Part shown: piece by piece, positions 1 through 7,836 of the stretch
How the letters are laid out: every line of letters begins with the position of its first letter
Position numbering within the stretch: the stretch's first letter is position 1
DNA from: CAZEAB01 sp964552945
GTDB taxonomy: Archaea > Nanobdellota > Nanobdellia > Woesearchaeales > GW2011-AR9
NCBI GenBank assembly: GCA_964552945.1
Contig: CAZKIP010000002.1
Coordinates: 1-64,000 of the forward strand
Direction: 5' to 3'
Length of the DNA stretch: 64,000 nt
Translations under genes and position numbers: made by a program
Notes under the pieces: generated by a model
The model's database searches: none
Told to the model about the DNA's origin: nothing
The model's input: the letters and a program-made list of their open reading frames with translations, nothing else

Positions 1-305
1 GGATCGTGAGCTGGGTTCAGAACGCTGTGAGGCAGTTTGTTTGATATCTACTGGAAATGTTTGGAGTCTGAAAGGAAGGACCTTTTAGTACGAGAGGAAC
101 GAAGGTTCGTTGCCTCTGGTGGACCGGTTATCTGATAAGGTAGGCCGGGCAGCTACGCAATAAGCGATAAGTGCTGAAAGCATCTAAGCACGAAGCGTAC
201 CTAGAAAAGAGACACCATAGGACATCGCAATAACAGCGGTTTGATAGAAGCGGTGTGTAAGTACCAAGGCAACGAGGTATTCAGCATGCGCTTACTAACG
301 TCCAT
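1..305 (+). rRNA. 23S ribosomal RNA, 3' part
   Basis: The first 300 bases are the end of a large-subunit rRNA. The sarcin-ricin loop is recognisable near base 88 (AGTACGAGAGGAAC), preceded by the strand of the peptidyl-transferase centre (GAGCTGGGTTCAGAACG at 8-24) and followed by the terminal domain VI segments. The 5' part lies outside the window. The 3' end is placed near 305, after the TTACTAACG segment, by comparison with general 23S shape and is uncertain by about 15 bases. No 5S rRNA or tRNA follows, so the rRNA genes are not in a standard bacterial-style operon here. Confidence 0.95.
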
Positions 306-374
306 ATTTAATTTGTTTACCAGCAAATAGTTTTTCATTTTATTTCTCGCAAGAGGAATAAATTCACAAACTTT

Positions 375-409
375 GTTTACCCATTTGGGTAAACTATTTT
401 CTTTTTTTT
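375..409 (+). terminator. Terminator-like hairpin plus T tract after 23S
   Basis: GTTTACCCA (375-383) is followed by its exact reverse complement TGGGTAAAC (386-394), giving an 8-bp stem with a four-base loop, and then by a T-rich tract to 409. Archaeal termination mainly needs the T tract; the hairpin could instead be a processing signal for the rRNA precursor. Confidence 0.55.
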
Positions 410-517
410 AGAAAAGGATGTAGCTTTAGCTATGTTATATTCTTTCAATTATATTTAATTCTATTATCTAATTCTTTTCACCCTTTTTTAATTCAAATTA
501 ATTCTAGCGCAAGCTCC

Positions 518-566
518 ATCAAACAAACTGCTTTTACAAAATTATTAACGAAACCCAGCTCACGAT
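518..566 (-). repeat. Inverted fragment of 23S rRNA, two blocks
   Basis: Bases 518-531 (ATCAAACAAACTGC) are the exact reverse complement of 23S bases 32-45, and 552-566 (AACCCAGCTCACGAT) are the exact reverse complement of 23S bases 3-17. The two blocks keep the order expected of one inverted copy, but the 14-base interval between them in the rRNA is replaced by 20 unrelated bases. Together 29 of 29 bases match. A transcript through this point would be antisense to the 3' strand of the peptidyl-transferase centre. It could be a decayed inverted duplication or an assembly effect. Confidence 0.75.
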
Positions 567-623
567 AAGAAACCCCCACCCTACCCTACATAAATTTAAA
601 AACTTCTCATCCTTACCATTTTC

Positions 624-1027
624 ATGGGAAGATATTACAAAAAAATGGAAGTTTACCATTTGGCTTATGACTTTGTTTTAGAAATTTACAAAATTTTAGA
701 CAAATTCCCTGATTATGAGAAAAATAACATAACTTCTCAACTTCGTCGCGCATCTGTTTCAATTCCTTTAAACATTGCAGAAGGTGCTGTTAAAGCTAGT
801 AGACGTGAATTTTTTCATACCTCAATATCTCTTTTGGTTCCGCTAATGAGGTAGAAGTTTTAATTGAATTATCAAAAGATTTAGGATATCTTGATGAATA
901 TAGTTATTCTCATTTTTCTCAAAAAATTGATCAACTTAATTCCAAATTGTATCTGTTTATTCGTTCTGTTGAAAAAGACATTCCAAATAAACAAAGATTT
1001 TTCAGAAAATTTGATGGAAAAAGATAA
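624..1027 (+). pseudogene. Four-helix-bundle (23S intervening-sequence) protein, frameshifted
   Basis: The open frame 624-854 encodes 76 residues with the signature of the four-helix-bundle family related to proteins of bacterial 23S rRNA intervening sequences: LRRASVSIPLNIAEGA followed by a SRREFFH segment. After codon FFHT the family pattern moves to another frame, where LNISFGSANEVEVLIEL, a Leu/Tyr-rich helix and a RFFRKFDG tail run on to a stop near 1027. Restoring the frame at about 820 would give roughly 130 residues, close to the normal family length of about 120. So this reads as one gene broken by a single-base indel. Its role is unknown; these proteins are thought to form oligomers. 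It lies 320 bases from 23S rRNA. A sequencing error is the main alternative to a real pseudogene. Confidence 0.8.
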
Positions 1028-1111
1028 CTTTTAATTTTTTCTTTTTAACTTTTTTTACTTAAATTTATATAATAAATCCTTTCTGAACAATCAAAATGGA
1101 GGATAATAATA

Positions 1112-1441
1112 ATGTCAGTTGATAATACTATATATGGACTTTCTACTAATCCTATTGTTAATAGTGATAACTCTTCTATTAATGACCGGGCTCTCGATGA
1201 AATGGATTTGGTAGCTCAAGAATTTGTTGAAACTGGTTTTAGTGTTCAATACAGAGACTCTTCTCATCCTAATGCTGGTTACCTTGCTTTACCTAAAAAA
1301 GATTTTGATCATTTTGGTCAATTTGAAATCACAACTGCCGGAGGAATGGTTAATATTAAAATATCTTCAGGAATATTTGGTCATAGTGTTGCTCGAGATG
1401 TATATGCAGCTGCTAAGGTAAGTGGAAGAATCACCCTTTAG
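1112..1441 (+). CDS. Hypothetical protein, 109 aa
   Basis: Not recognised. The start is supported by a strong ribosome-binding site (GGAGG at about 1099) at normal spacing before ATG 1112. The product is soluble and acidic in its first half, with no signal peptide, membrane segment or cysteine. The C-terminal half is Gly-rich with alternating hydrophobic residues, suggesting a small alpha/beta domain. The gene ends tail to tail with the agmatinase gene and the two coding ends overlap by 11 bases. Confidence 0.75.
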   Translation: MSVDNTIYGLSTNPIVNSDNSSINDRALDEMDLVAQEFVETGFSVQYRDSSHPNAGYLALPKKDFDHFGQFEITTAGGMVNIKISSGIFGHSVARDVYAAAKVSGRITL

Positions 1442-2285
1442 TTTTCATTGCCATAATTTTGTAAATTAATTTGGCGAGAGAATAAGCTTCTGCTTCAAAA
1501 TTGTATCTTGGTGCAAATTCAACAATGTCTGCTCCTATAACATCTTTTTCTTTGAAAATTTGATTTAATACTGCAATAACCTGGTTCCACATCAATCCTC
1601 CTGGTTCTGGAGTTCCAGTGTTTCTAATTAATGATGGATCAAATACATCAACATCTATTGTAATGTATACTTTATTATTTAATTTTGGTAATAATTCTTT
1701 TACTTTTTCCAATGAATAATTGTAACTGCTAATTGTGTAAACATTTTCGTTCTGATCCAATGTGTTTTTTTCATCAACATCCATTGAACGAATTCCTATT
1801 TGTAATATTGAATGTTTATTGCTTAATTGCCTTGCTACACATGCATGGTTTAAAGTTGAATTATTCCAAGAATCTCTGAAATCAGCATGTGCATCAAATT
1901 GAATTATAGAAGTATCTTTTGGTAAGTGATTTGTTATACCTAATGTTACGGCATGATCTCCTCCTATTCCTATAATAAATTTATCTTGGTATTTTTTGAC
2001 AATGTTTTGTATGTTATTAATCATCTCTTCAGGAGTATTTCCTGCAATTGAATCTAATAATTGAATTCCTTTTTCAAAAGGTTCACAATCAAACTGGTCG
2101 TCATAATACTCTAAGTGCCTAGACGCTTTAATTATTTCTTCAGGCCCCTTTGATGCTCCTTCTCCATACGTGACATCTTTTTCATAGGGAATAGGAAGTA
2201 TCGCAAACTTTGATTCTTTTGAAGAGTACTTTTCTGGTAAGTTCATCCATTTCATTTTTTTAATTATTATATTATTATTATTCAA
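1431..2285 (-). CDS. speB: Agmatinase-family ureohydrolase
   Basis: Arginase/agmatinase/formiminoglutamase family, 284 residues, the usual length. All metal-binding motifs of the dinuclear manganese site are visible: GGDH, DAHAD, and DVDVFDP, with GADIVEFAP following. The likely reaction is agmatine to putrescine plus urea. Context supports this: it is the last gene of an operon led by an S-adenosylmethionine decarboxylase-deoxyhypusine synthase fusion, so putrescine would feed spermidine synthesis and eIF5A hypusination. The annotated start overlaps the end of the upstream membrane-protein gene by eight bases; an internal Met at residue 11 or 14 is an alternative start. Other ureohydrolase substrates cannot be excluded. 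Confidence 0.9.
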   Translation of the reverse strand: MNNNNIIIKKMKWMNLPEKYSSKESKFAILPIPYEKDVTYGEGASKGPEEIIKASRHLEYYDDQFDCEPFEKGIQLLDSIAGNTPEEMINNIQNIVKKYQDKFIIGIGGDHAVTLGITNHLPKDTSIIQFDAHADFRDSWNNSTLNHACVARQLSNKHSILQIGIRSMDVDEKNTLDQNENVYTISSYNYSLEKVKELLPKLNNKVYITIDVDVFDPSLIRNTGTPEPGGLMWNQVIAVLNQIFKEKDVIGADIVEFAPRYNFEAEAYSLAKLIYKIMAMKTKG

Positions 2286-2808
2286 ATTTTTTTATAAATA
2301 TATATCCAACATCAAATGACAATAACGCAATCCATAATGCCCAATTTCCACTTACTGCAGATAATACAAACGTCGTTATCTCTAGTAAGGGTCTATATGA
2401 AATTATTTTTCTAATAAATCTTTTTTTAATTCCTCTTTCGCCAATTTCTTTTTTAAATTTGTCATGAATAATCTCTTCTAACACATTAACAACTACAAAT
2501 ATTGATGCAAGCAAAATAGACACTTCAAATTTCTGTAAAATTACTAGCAGTAAAAATAATCCCACCCCAACATAATGTCCTAGACCATCAATCTTTCCTA
2601 TTAAAAGTAGACCTATTACTGTTCCAACCCACAAAGATGCAACATTTGGAAATAATAGAATAATTATGAATAGTAATAATCCATAAATTCCACCATGTAA
2701 TATTCTATTTATCGTTTTAGTTTTTCTTGAATCTTCTAAAATGTCTGTATATTTTACACTAATACCACAAATTAAACTAAGTACAACTAACAACAAATAT
2801 TCAATCAT
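2278..2808 (-). CDS. Integral membrane protein, 176 aa
   Basis: No family recognised. The sequence is strongly hydrophobic, with about five to six membrane segments: residues 1-20, 35-55, 58-80, 83-105 and two near the C-terminus (about 138-172). A basic loop (KKEIGERGIKKRFIRK) lies between the last segments. It sits between the SpeD-DHS fusion gene (49-base gap) and the agmatinase gene (eight-base overlap), all on one strand, so co-transcription is likely. Position suggests a link to polyamine metabolism, for example transport, but nothing in the sequence itself shows that. Confidence 0.8.
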   Translation of the reverse strand: MIEYLLLVVLSLICGISVKYTDILEDSRKTKTINRILHGGIYGLLLFIIILLFPNVASLWVGTVIGLLLIGKIDGLGHYVGVGLFLLLVILQKFEVSILLASIFVVVNVLEEIIHDKFKKEIGERGIKKRFIRKIISYRPLLEITTFVLSAVSGNWALWIALLSFDVGYIFIKKFE

Positions 2809-2857
2809 TTCTACACTTCCTGATGTTTTTCATTTTCTATTCTATATTATTTATCTC

Positions 2858-4207
2858 TTAATTGATGTCTTCAACTTTCCTTTCTTTTAGTATCTTTTTC
2901 ATGCCAACTGCAAGTAAAGGAAATATAATTGTGGCATCTCCTTCAATACAAGTAGTGGTACCAGTTTCACGTAACTTACTCCATGATTTAGCTTCTCTTG
3001 GTCTTGCTCCTGAAAGAGAACCATCTCCCTCTTTTGCTGTTGTCACATAGATAGCATAGTCTAATCCTTCGCGAAGAATGTTAATTCCAATAAGGTGATG
3101 TTTCGCGAAACCTCCTCCAAGTATAATTCCTGCTGTAGATTTTGCATGAAGGGCGAATGATGCTAGTTCTTTCATATCATCTGTTGTGTCAACTCCAAAA
3201 TCATTATGTTTTTGTTTAAAGAAGTATAATTGTAACCCTATTGCACCATCGGTGATTGCAGGACAAAAAATAGGGATGTCATTTTTAGTTGCCCAATATA
3301 AAATGGAATTTTGATCTTCCACTTTTTCACCCATGGCACGTATTAATGCAGAAGGTGAACACAGTTTTCCTGTATTTTTTTGCTTTTCAAATAATTCCGA
3401 AAAGATTGGAACACAAAAATCTTCCAGCTTCTCGTAATGTTCATCCTCTACAAAGACATTTCCTATTCGATTAATTCCTTTTCTATGTAATTCTATATCA
3501 TTAGCATCAAAGTCCCCTATAAGGAAGGGTTTTCTTGATTTCATGATGTCTTCTTCAATAGAACCAACTCCAGTGATAATTATGTCAACTAGTTTTTCTT
3601 TTACAATTTGTGCAAAGATTTCTCTGAGTCCAGAAGAAACCATGTTTGATGTAAATGATAAAAAAATTGTTGAATTATTTTCTTTCATCTTCCGTAGAAT
3701 ATCAAGCGATTCGCCAAGATGTGATGCTTGAAAACCAATAGTTTTACTTTTTTCTAAGAAATCTGAGATAGTCATCGAATCATCTAATTCAAACCCTTTT
3801 ACCTCCTTGCAAAACTTAGAACCATCAAAATCTTCAGAATGGCCCCTATGCAAGATATTATGTTGAACTCTTTTTGGGGCAAATGCTGTTTTTGTATATT
3901 CTACTGCTCGATTATAATCAAATTCTTTACAAGAAAAGATGTCAATAGATGCAAATTTCTTCTTTGGATAAGTATGGATACTAATATGACTTTCTGCAAT
4001 AATTAAAAAACCAGTAATTCCTGAATCTTCTTCTTTCTCAGCTTTATGATTGATTACTTTAGGTTCTGAAATAGGAGTCATATCTATGTCATCTGCTATA
4101 TCTAGAAGAAACTTTTCAATTGCTTCAATACTTTCAAGTTTCTGATTGCATTCAAATGCATCAATTATTAATTGTGACCCTTCGCCATGATTTGTTGTAA
4201 TTTTCAT
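2858..4207 (-). CDS. SpeD-deoxyhypusine synthase fusion
   Basis: A 449-residue protein joining two enzymes. Residues 1 to about 125 are a class 1B S-adenosylmethionine decarboxylase: the Glu72-Ser73 autocleavage site that yields the pyruvoyl group, His78 in SIHTYP, and Cys93 in DIFSC match the three key residues of the Thermotoga enzyme with the same spacing. Residues about 135-449 are a complete deoxyhypusine synthase, with SFTSNMVSSGLR, a GVGSIEED segment, CPAITDGAIG, ILGGGFAKH, DGSLSGARPREA and the expected catalytic lysine Lys411 in SWSKL. The first domain makes decarboxylated SAM for spermidine; the second moves the aminobutyl group of spermidine to eIF5A. A ribosome-binding site (GGAGGT) precedes ATG 4207. 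First gene of an operon with a membrane protein and agmatinase. Spermidine synthase is not in the window. There is no stop or frameshift at the junction. Confidence 0.92.
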   Translation of the reverse strand: MKITTNHGEGSQLIIDAFECNQKLESIEAIEKFLLDIADDIDMTPISEPKVINHKAEKEEDSGITGFLIIAESHISIHTYPKKKFASIDIFSCKEFDYNRAVEYTKTAFAPKRVQHNILHRGHSEDFDGSKFCKEVKGFELDDSMTISDFLEKSKTIGFQASHLGESLDILRKMKENNSTIFLSFTSNMVSSGLREIFAQIVKEKLVDIIITGVGSIEEDIMKSRKPFLIGDFDANDIELHRKGINRIGNVFVEDEHYEKLEDFCVPIFSELFEKQKNTGKLCSPSALIRAMGEKVEDQNSILYWATKNDIPIFCPAITDGAIGLQLYFFKQKHNDFGVDTTDDMKELASFALHAKSTAGIILGGGFAKHHLIGINILREGLDYAIYVTTAKEGDGSLSGARPREAKSWSKLRETGTTTCIEGDATIIFPLLAVGMKKILKERKVEDIN

Positions 4208-4368
4208 TTATACCTCCACACAAAACTTACTCTCAAAATTTATTAACTAAATTTTTATTATGTTAAAATAATCATATAAAATTATAATGCCATCTAGAAA
4301 AAGAGATTAACTTCCACGCTTACGAACTGAAGACATAATGTAAGAAAAAGAGGCATTTTTTATAAAGT

Positions 4369-5112
4369 TTACTTTAAAGGATTAATATGTCTTCCATTTT
4401 TTCTTATTTCGTAATGTAAATGGGCCCCTTTTGAATTACCAGTATTTCCACAATATCCAATTGTTTGACCTTTTTTTACTTTCATTTTTTTCCTTCCTTT
4501 ACAATCTGCTGGAACGTTTAATTTACTCAAATGAATGTATATTGTAGAAAAACCGTTAGGGTGTTTTATTTTTACGTAATTACCATTGTTTTTGTTACCT
4601 TGTCCATCAGGACATGCAGCAAGAATTCTTCCTTTCTCTGCGGCATAAACTGGCATTCCCTCACATTTTCCAGGAACTTTACTTGATATATCAATACCAT
4701 CGTGACCTGGTCGATGACCAGTTCTATAACGGCTAGTAATTCGAGTTGTGGCTGGATCCATTGGATACCCTAACGCCCTCATTCTTGGTGTTTTTGATTT
4801 CTTTTTTCTTTTTGTTCCTTTTCGTTTTTTCCGTCTGAACTTCTTTTGTTGAGACCCACATCTTGCTTTAATATATGTGTTCTCACCTTGAGAGTATACA
4901 TTTAAATCTCCCGTATTGTCACAATGATTACCTTTCTTTTGATCCATTTCATCAAATTCATCAGAAATTGCAAGCTTATCATCTAACGTACCTTCATACT
5001 TGAAGTGCGTCCATGTTTTGTCAGTTCTTGATTCAACGAATTTAGGTGGTTCGGAGCAACTTATAGTAGCGGCTGCGATAAGTCCAACCAAATATCTTAT
5101 AATATTATTCAT
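4369..5112 (-). CDS. M23 peptidase lipoprotein
   Basis: Secreted LytM-type metallopeptidase. ATG 5112 is chosen because a TATA-like box (5132-5142) lies about 25 bases upstream, giving a leaderless start directly followed by a lipoprotein signal (LVGLIAAATISC, lipid-modified Cys about residue 20). The middle is very basic (a KK/RK-rich stretch). The C-terminal domain has the M23 zinc motifs HxxxD (GHDGIDIS) and HxH (GAHLHYEIRKNG). M23 enzymes typically cut peptide cross-links of peptidoglycan, which archaea lack; possible targets are neighbouring bacteria, pseudomurein or proteins. A second M23 gene is at 40552-41301. A longer frame reaches 5175, but its extra residues do not resemble a signal peptide. 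Confidence 0.87.
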   Translation of the reverse strand: MNNIIRYLVGLIAAATISCSEPPKFVESRTDKTWTHFKYEGTLDDKLAISDEFDEMDQKKGNHCDNTGDLNVYSQGENTYIKARCGSQQKKFRRKKRKGTKRKKKSKTPRMRALGYPMDPATTRITSRYRTGHRPGHDGIDISSKVPGKCEGMPVYAAEKGRILAACPDGQGNKNNGNYVKIKHPNGFSTIYIHLSKLNVPADCKGRKKMKVKKGQTIGYCGNTGNSKGAHLHYEIRKNGRHINPLK

Positions 5113-5194
5113 ATCTACCATTTGATTCTTTAGTATATAAATGTTTTGTTTTTTACAACTAAAAAGGAGTAACAAAACGTGGATGGGAGAACTT

Positions 5195-5791
5195 TTACCT
5201 TTGAATCCACAAATCTTCTTTTACAATAAACCTGCTTGGAGAATATGCCTGAACAAATGTATCTAAATCTAATCTTTTCAATGTTTGAGGATTTACTTCT
5301 CTTACTCTCCTAGAAAAATTTCTGCTTCCTGATCTAAGAAATGCACTTTGTGAAGGCCATCGAGTAATAGAAATGTAGGTGTCTTCTTGAGGTGCATAAC
5401 TCCAAAGCCTTCCACCTAAGCTTCCTGCTTTAATTTTTCCTTCTTCTACCATTTTCCACCCACCTCTAAATTCAATATCAGTCCCTGGTACGACTTTCCA
5501 AAGTTCTCTAGTAAGGAATGTTTCCATGGGACTTATTTGGCTAGGTTGAATCTCTCCTGGATAAGTAATCCCAACAACTGATCTTCCAACAAGGTCGGCT
5601 CCATATTGAACGTTCATCATTTGACAGAATTTTTCAACATCAGAAATTCTATAATTACTCTGCTCTCCTCTCTGATCTTCTAGAACAAATGTTATGCCAT
5701 ACGAATCACAATCTGGTAAAGTTGGAGCTATATCTGCACTTCCAATAATGTATTGTTCTCTTCTTTTTTGATTCGAAAAAGGAAATCCCAT
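5195..5791 (-). CDS. Hypothetical protein, 198 aa
   Basis: Not recognised. Soluble, rich in Arg, Ser and aromatic residues, without signal peptide or membrane segment. The central part (VGITYPGEIQPSQISP) and a W/Y-rich C-terminal third suggest a beta-rich fold. It precedes the M23 lipoprotein gene on the same strand with an 82-base gap that contains that gene's own promoter, so the two are probably separate units. Confidence 0.7.
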   Translation of the reverse strand: MGFPFSNQKRREQYIIGSADIAPTLPDCDSYGITFVLEDQRGEQSNYRISDVEKFCQMMNVQYGADLVGRSVVGITYPGEIQPSQISPMETFLTRELWKVVPGTDIEFRGGWKMVEEGKIKAGSLGGRLWSYAPQEDTYISITRWPSQSAFLRSGSRNFSRRVREVNPQTLKRLDLDTFVQAYSPSRFIVKEDLWIQR

Positions 5792-5895
5792 TTTTTTATT
5801 ATCTTAGCTGATTTGTTGTTTCTTAAGCCTATTCCAATTCTTATTATATAAAATTAACCACAAAAATAATAAAGGAATGAAAATCTTTGCTTGAG

Positions 5896-6702
5896 ATGAA
5901 CCTTGTAGATGTACATTGTCATTTGAACCATCAAAAATTTGTGGGAAAGATAGATGAAGTTCTCAAAAATGCTGAAAAGGTTGGGGTGAAAGCAATTGTA
6001 GTTTCTGGTGTCAATACTGCTGCAAATAGAGAAGTTTTAGAATTATCAAAGAAATATCCTTTAATCAAGGCTTCTTTAGGAATCTATCCCATAGATGCTT
6101 TAGGATTGGCTGCTGATGAAACAGGCTTGCCTCGTCAAATTGGAAAAATTAATTTGGATCAAGAATTTAAATTTATGGAAGAACACCAAGACGAATTTGT
6201 TTCAATTGGAGAAATTGGGATGGATTTCCATTGGGCCGATAAGGAGAAAACTTTGAAACAGCAATCTGAGAATTTTAGAAAAATAATTCAGTTTGCAAAA
6301 AAAATCAAGAAACCTATTGTAATCCATTCAAGAAAAGCTGAATTGGAATGTATTGACATCTTAGAGGAAGAATTGCCAAATAATGAAACCCCAGTAGATT
6401 TACATTGTTTCTCAGGAAGAAAACATTTGATTAAGAGAGCTGCTAAATTAGGATATTACTTTTCAATCCCTCCAAATATCGTCAAAGCACAAAATTTTCA
6501 GATCATCGCTGAGATTGTGCCTTTAACTCAATTACTTACTGAAACTGATGCTCCTTGGTTATCTCCTTTTCCAGATAAGGTTAATGAACCCGCTTATGTA
6601 AGAGAAACTATCAAAAAAATAGCTGAAATAAAGAAATTAACTGAGAATGAAGTTGCTGATCAAATTTGGAAAAATTATCAAAAAGTGTTTGGAAATTTGT
6701 AA
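5896..6702 (+). CDS. TatD-family metal-dependent hydrolase (DNase)
   Basis: About 268 residues, normal for TatD. The amidohydrolase-fold metal ligands are present: VDVHCHL at the N-terminus, GEIGMDF, VIHSRKA, DLHCFSG and the C-terminal TETDAPWLSP. TatD proteins are 3'-5' exonucleases or DNases acting in DNA repair and turnover. ATG 5896 is preferred because the HxH motif begins six residues later, as in relatives; a TTG at 5887 would add three residues. A TATA-like box lies near 5845. Confidence 0.9.
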   Translation: MNLVDVHCHLNHQKFVGKIDEVLKNAEKVGVKAIVVSGVNTAANREVLELSKKYPLIKASLGIYPIDALGLAADETGLPRQIGKINLDQEFKFMEEHQDEFVSIGEIGMDFHWADKEKTLKQQSENFRKIIQFAKKIKKPIVIHSRKAELECIDILEEELPNNETPVDLHCFSGRKHLIKRAAKLGYYFSIPPNIVKAQNFQIIAEIVPLTQLLTETDAPWLSPFPDKVNEPAYVRETIKKIAEIKKLTENEVADQIWKNYQKVFGNL

Positions 6703-6821
6703 TATTTTTTATGATTTCTTAACAATTTTTCAATTTTCTTAAATATCTATAATTTCAGTTTTTTTTTCTCTTTTCTACGTCTAAGGCAAGATTAATAAAT
6801 AGTAAAAACTTGCTAGGTTAA

Positions 6822-7814
6822 ATGATTAAGAAAATTTCTATTATAGGATGTGGTTCTTTTGGCTATGCTTTGGGAATTTTTCTCAGTCGCTTTCATAATA
6901 AAACTAGTGTTTATTTCTATGATGTTCAACATAATATTGTAAAAAGTTTGCAGGACAAGCGAAAGCATCCTTTTTTTCATAAATCACATTTTGCTGGGAA
7001 AAATGTTTCTGCTACAATAAGTAAAGAGGAATGTTTAAGTGACTCTGAACTTGTAATAATGGCTGTTCCAGCACAATTATTGAGAAATGCTGTCGCTATG
7101 ATTTCCAATTTAATCCCAAAAAAAGCTATTATTCTTAATGTTTCTAAAGCTTTGGAAAGAAAAACAAACAAAAGAATGTCTGAAGTCATCAAGGAATCAC
7201 TAAAAAAGTCTCTTAAAAGAAGGGCCTCAAACCCAATAGCAACTCTCTCCGGAGGGATGTTGGCTCACGATTTAGTTTCAGGTAATCCTGTCTCTGCTGA
7301 TATTGGTTGTGAGAATAAAAAGGCTAGACTGGTTTTAAAAGATTTGTTCAAACCCACTTCTATGGAAATTAATTTAACTAAGGATATTGTGGGGGTAGAG
7401 TTAGGTGGTGCTTTCAAGAATGTAATTTCTATTGGAGCAGGAATTGTGGATGGTTTGAAGCTAGGATATTCTACAAAAGCTTTTTTCATCTCTCATTCCA
7501 CTAATGAATTGAAATCTTTAGCAAAGAAATTGGGGGCCAAGGAGGTATCTACTTTAACAAACTCTTGGGAGGTTGATATTATGACTTCTTGTTTTGGAGA
7601 TTCAAGAAATAGATTATTTGGTGAATTGATTGGAAAAGGTAGAAGTAAGTATCAAGCCGAAGATTTTTTGAAAAGGAAAAAGAAGCATGCGGAAGGTCTA
7701 GCTACTTTGAAGGTTGTTAAGAAATTGTTGGATAAACATAAAGTGAAGGCTCTTTTCATTCAAAATTTGTATAAAATTGTATATTTGGGAAAAAATAGTA
7801 GAAATCTTTTTTAA
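6822..7814 (+). CDS. gpsA: NAD(P)-dependent glycerol-3-phosphate dehydrogenase
   Basis: 330 residues, normal for GpsA. An N-terminal Rossmann fold has GCGSFGYA; the C-terminal helical domain carries ELGGAFKNVISIGAGI with the catalytic lysine, then the substrate-binding SRNRLFGE motif. It interconverts dihydroxyacetone phosphate and sn-glycerol-3-phosphate. Archaeal lipids are normally built on glycerol-1-phosphate, so this bacterial-type enzyme is notable, especially with a PlsC-like acyltransferase at 50350-51414. It may instead serve glycerol or redox metabolism. The next gene, a deaminase, starts 22 bases downstream. Confidence 0.9.
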   Translation: MIKKISIIGCGSFGYALGIFLSRFHNKTSVYFYDVQHNIVKSLQDKRKHPFFHKSHFAGKNVSATISKEECLSDSELVIMAVPAQLLRNAVAMISNLIPKKAIILNVSKALERKTNKRMSEVIKESLKKSLKRRASNPIATLSGGMLAHDLVSGNPVSADIGCENKKARLVLKDLFKPTSMEINLTKDIVGVELGGAFKNVISIGAGIVDGLKLGYSTKAFFISHSTNELKSLAKKLGAKEVSTLTNSWEVDIMTSCFGDSRNRLFGELIGKGRSKYQAEDFLKRKKKHAEGLATLKVVKKLLDKHKVKALFIQNLYKIVYLGKNSRNLF

Positions 7815-7836
7815 TTTGTATCCCTTCTAACTAATA

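Larger units (their letters stand above)
306..623. other. Gene-free stretch after 23S rRNA
   Basis: About 318 bases of AT-rich sequence without a convincing ORF. It contains a strong hairpin followed by a T run (375-409) and, at 518-566, two blocks that are reverse complements of the 23S rRNA start of this window. No 5S rRNA, tRNA or box C/D element was recognised. Confidence 0.7.

Noticed and set aside
4221..4368. Short minus-strand ORFs between SpeD-DHS and the M23 gene (for example one beginning MSSVRKRGS)
   Set aside because: It stops after nine codons and a 20-codon alternative frame has no ribosome-binding site; no support as a gene.
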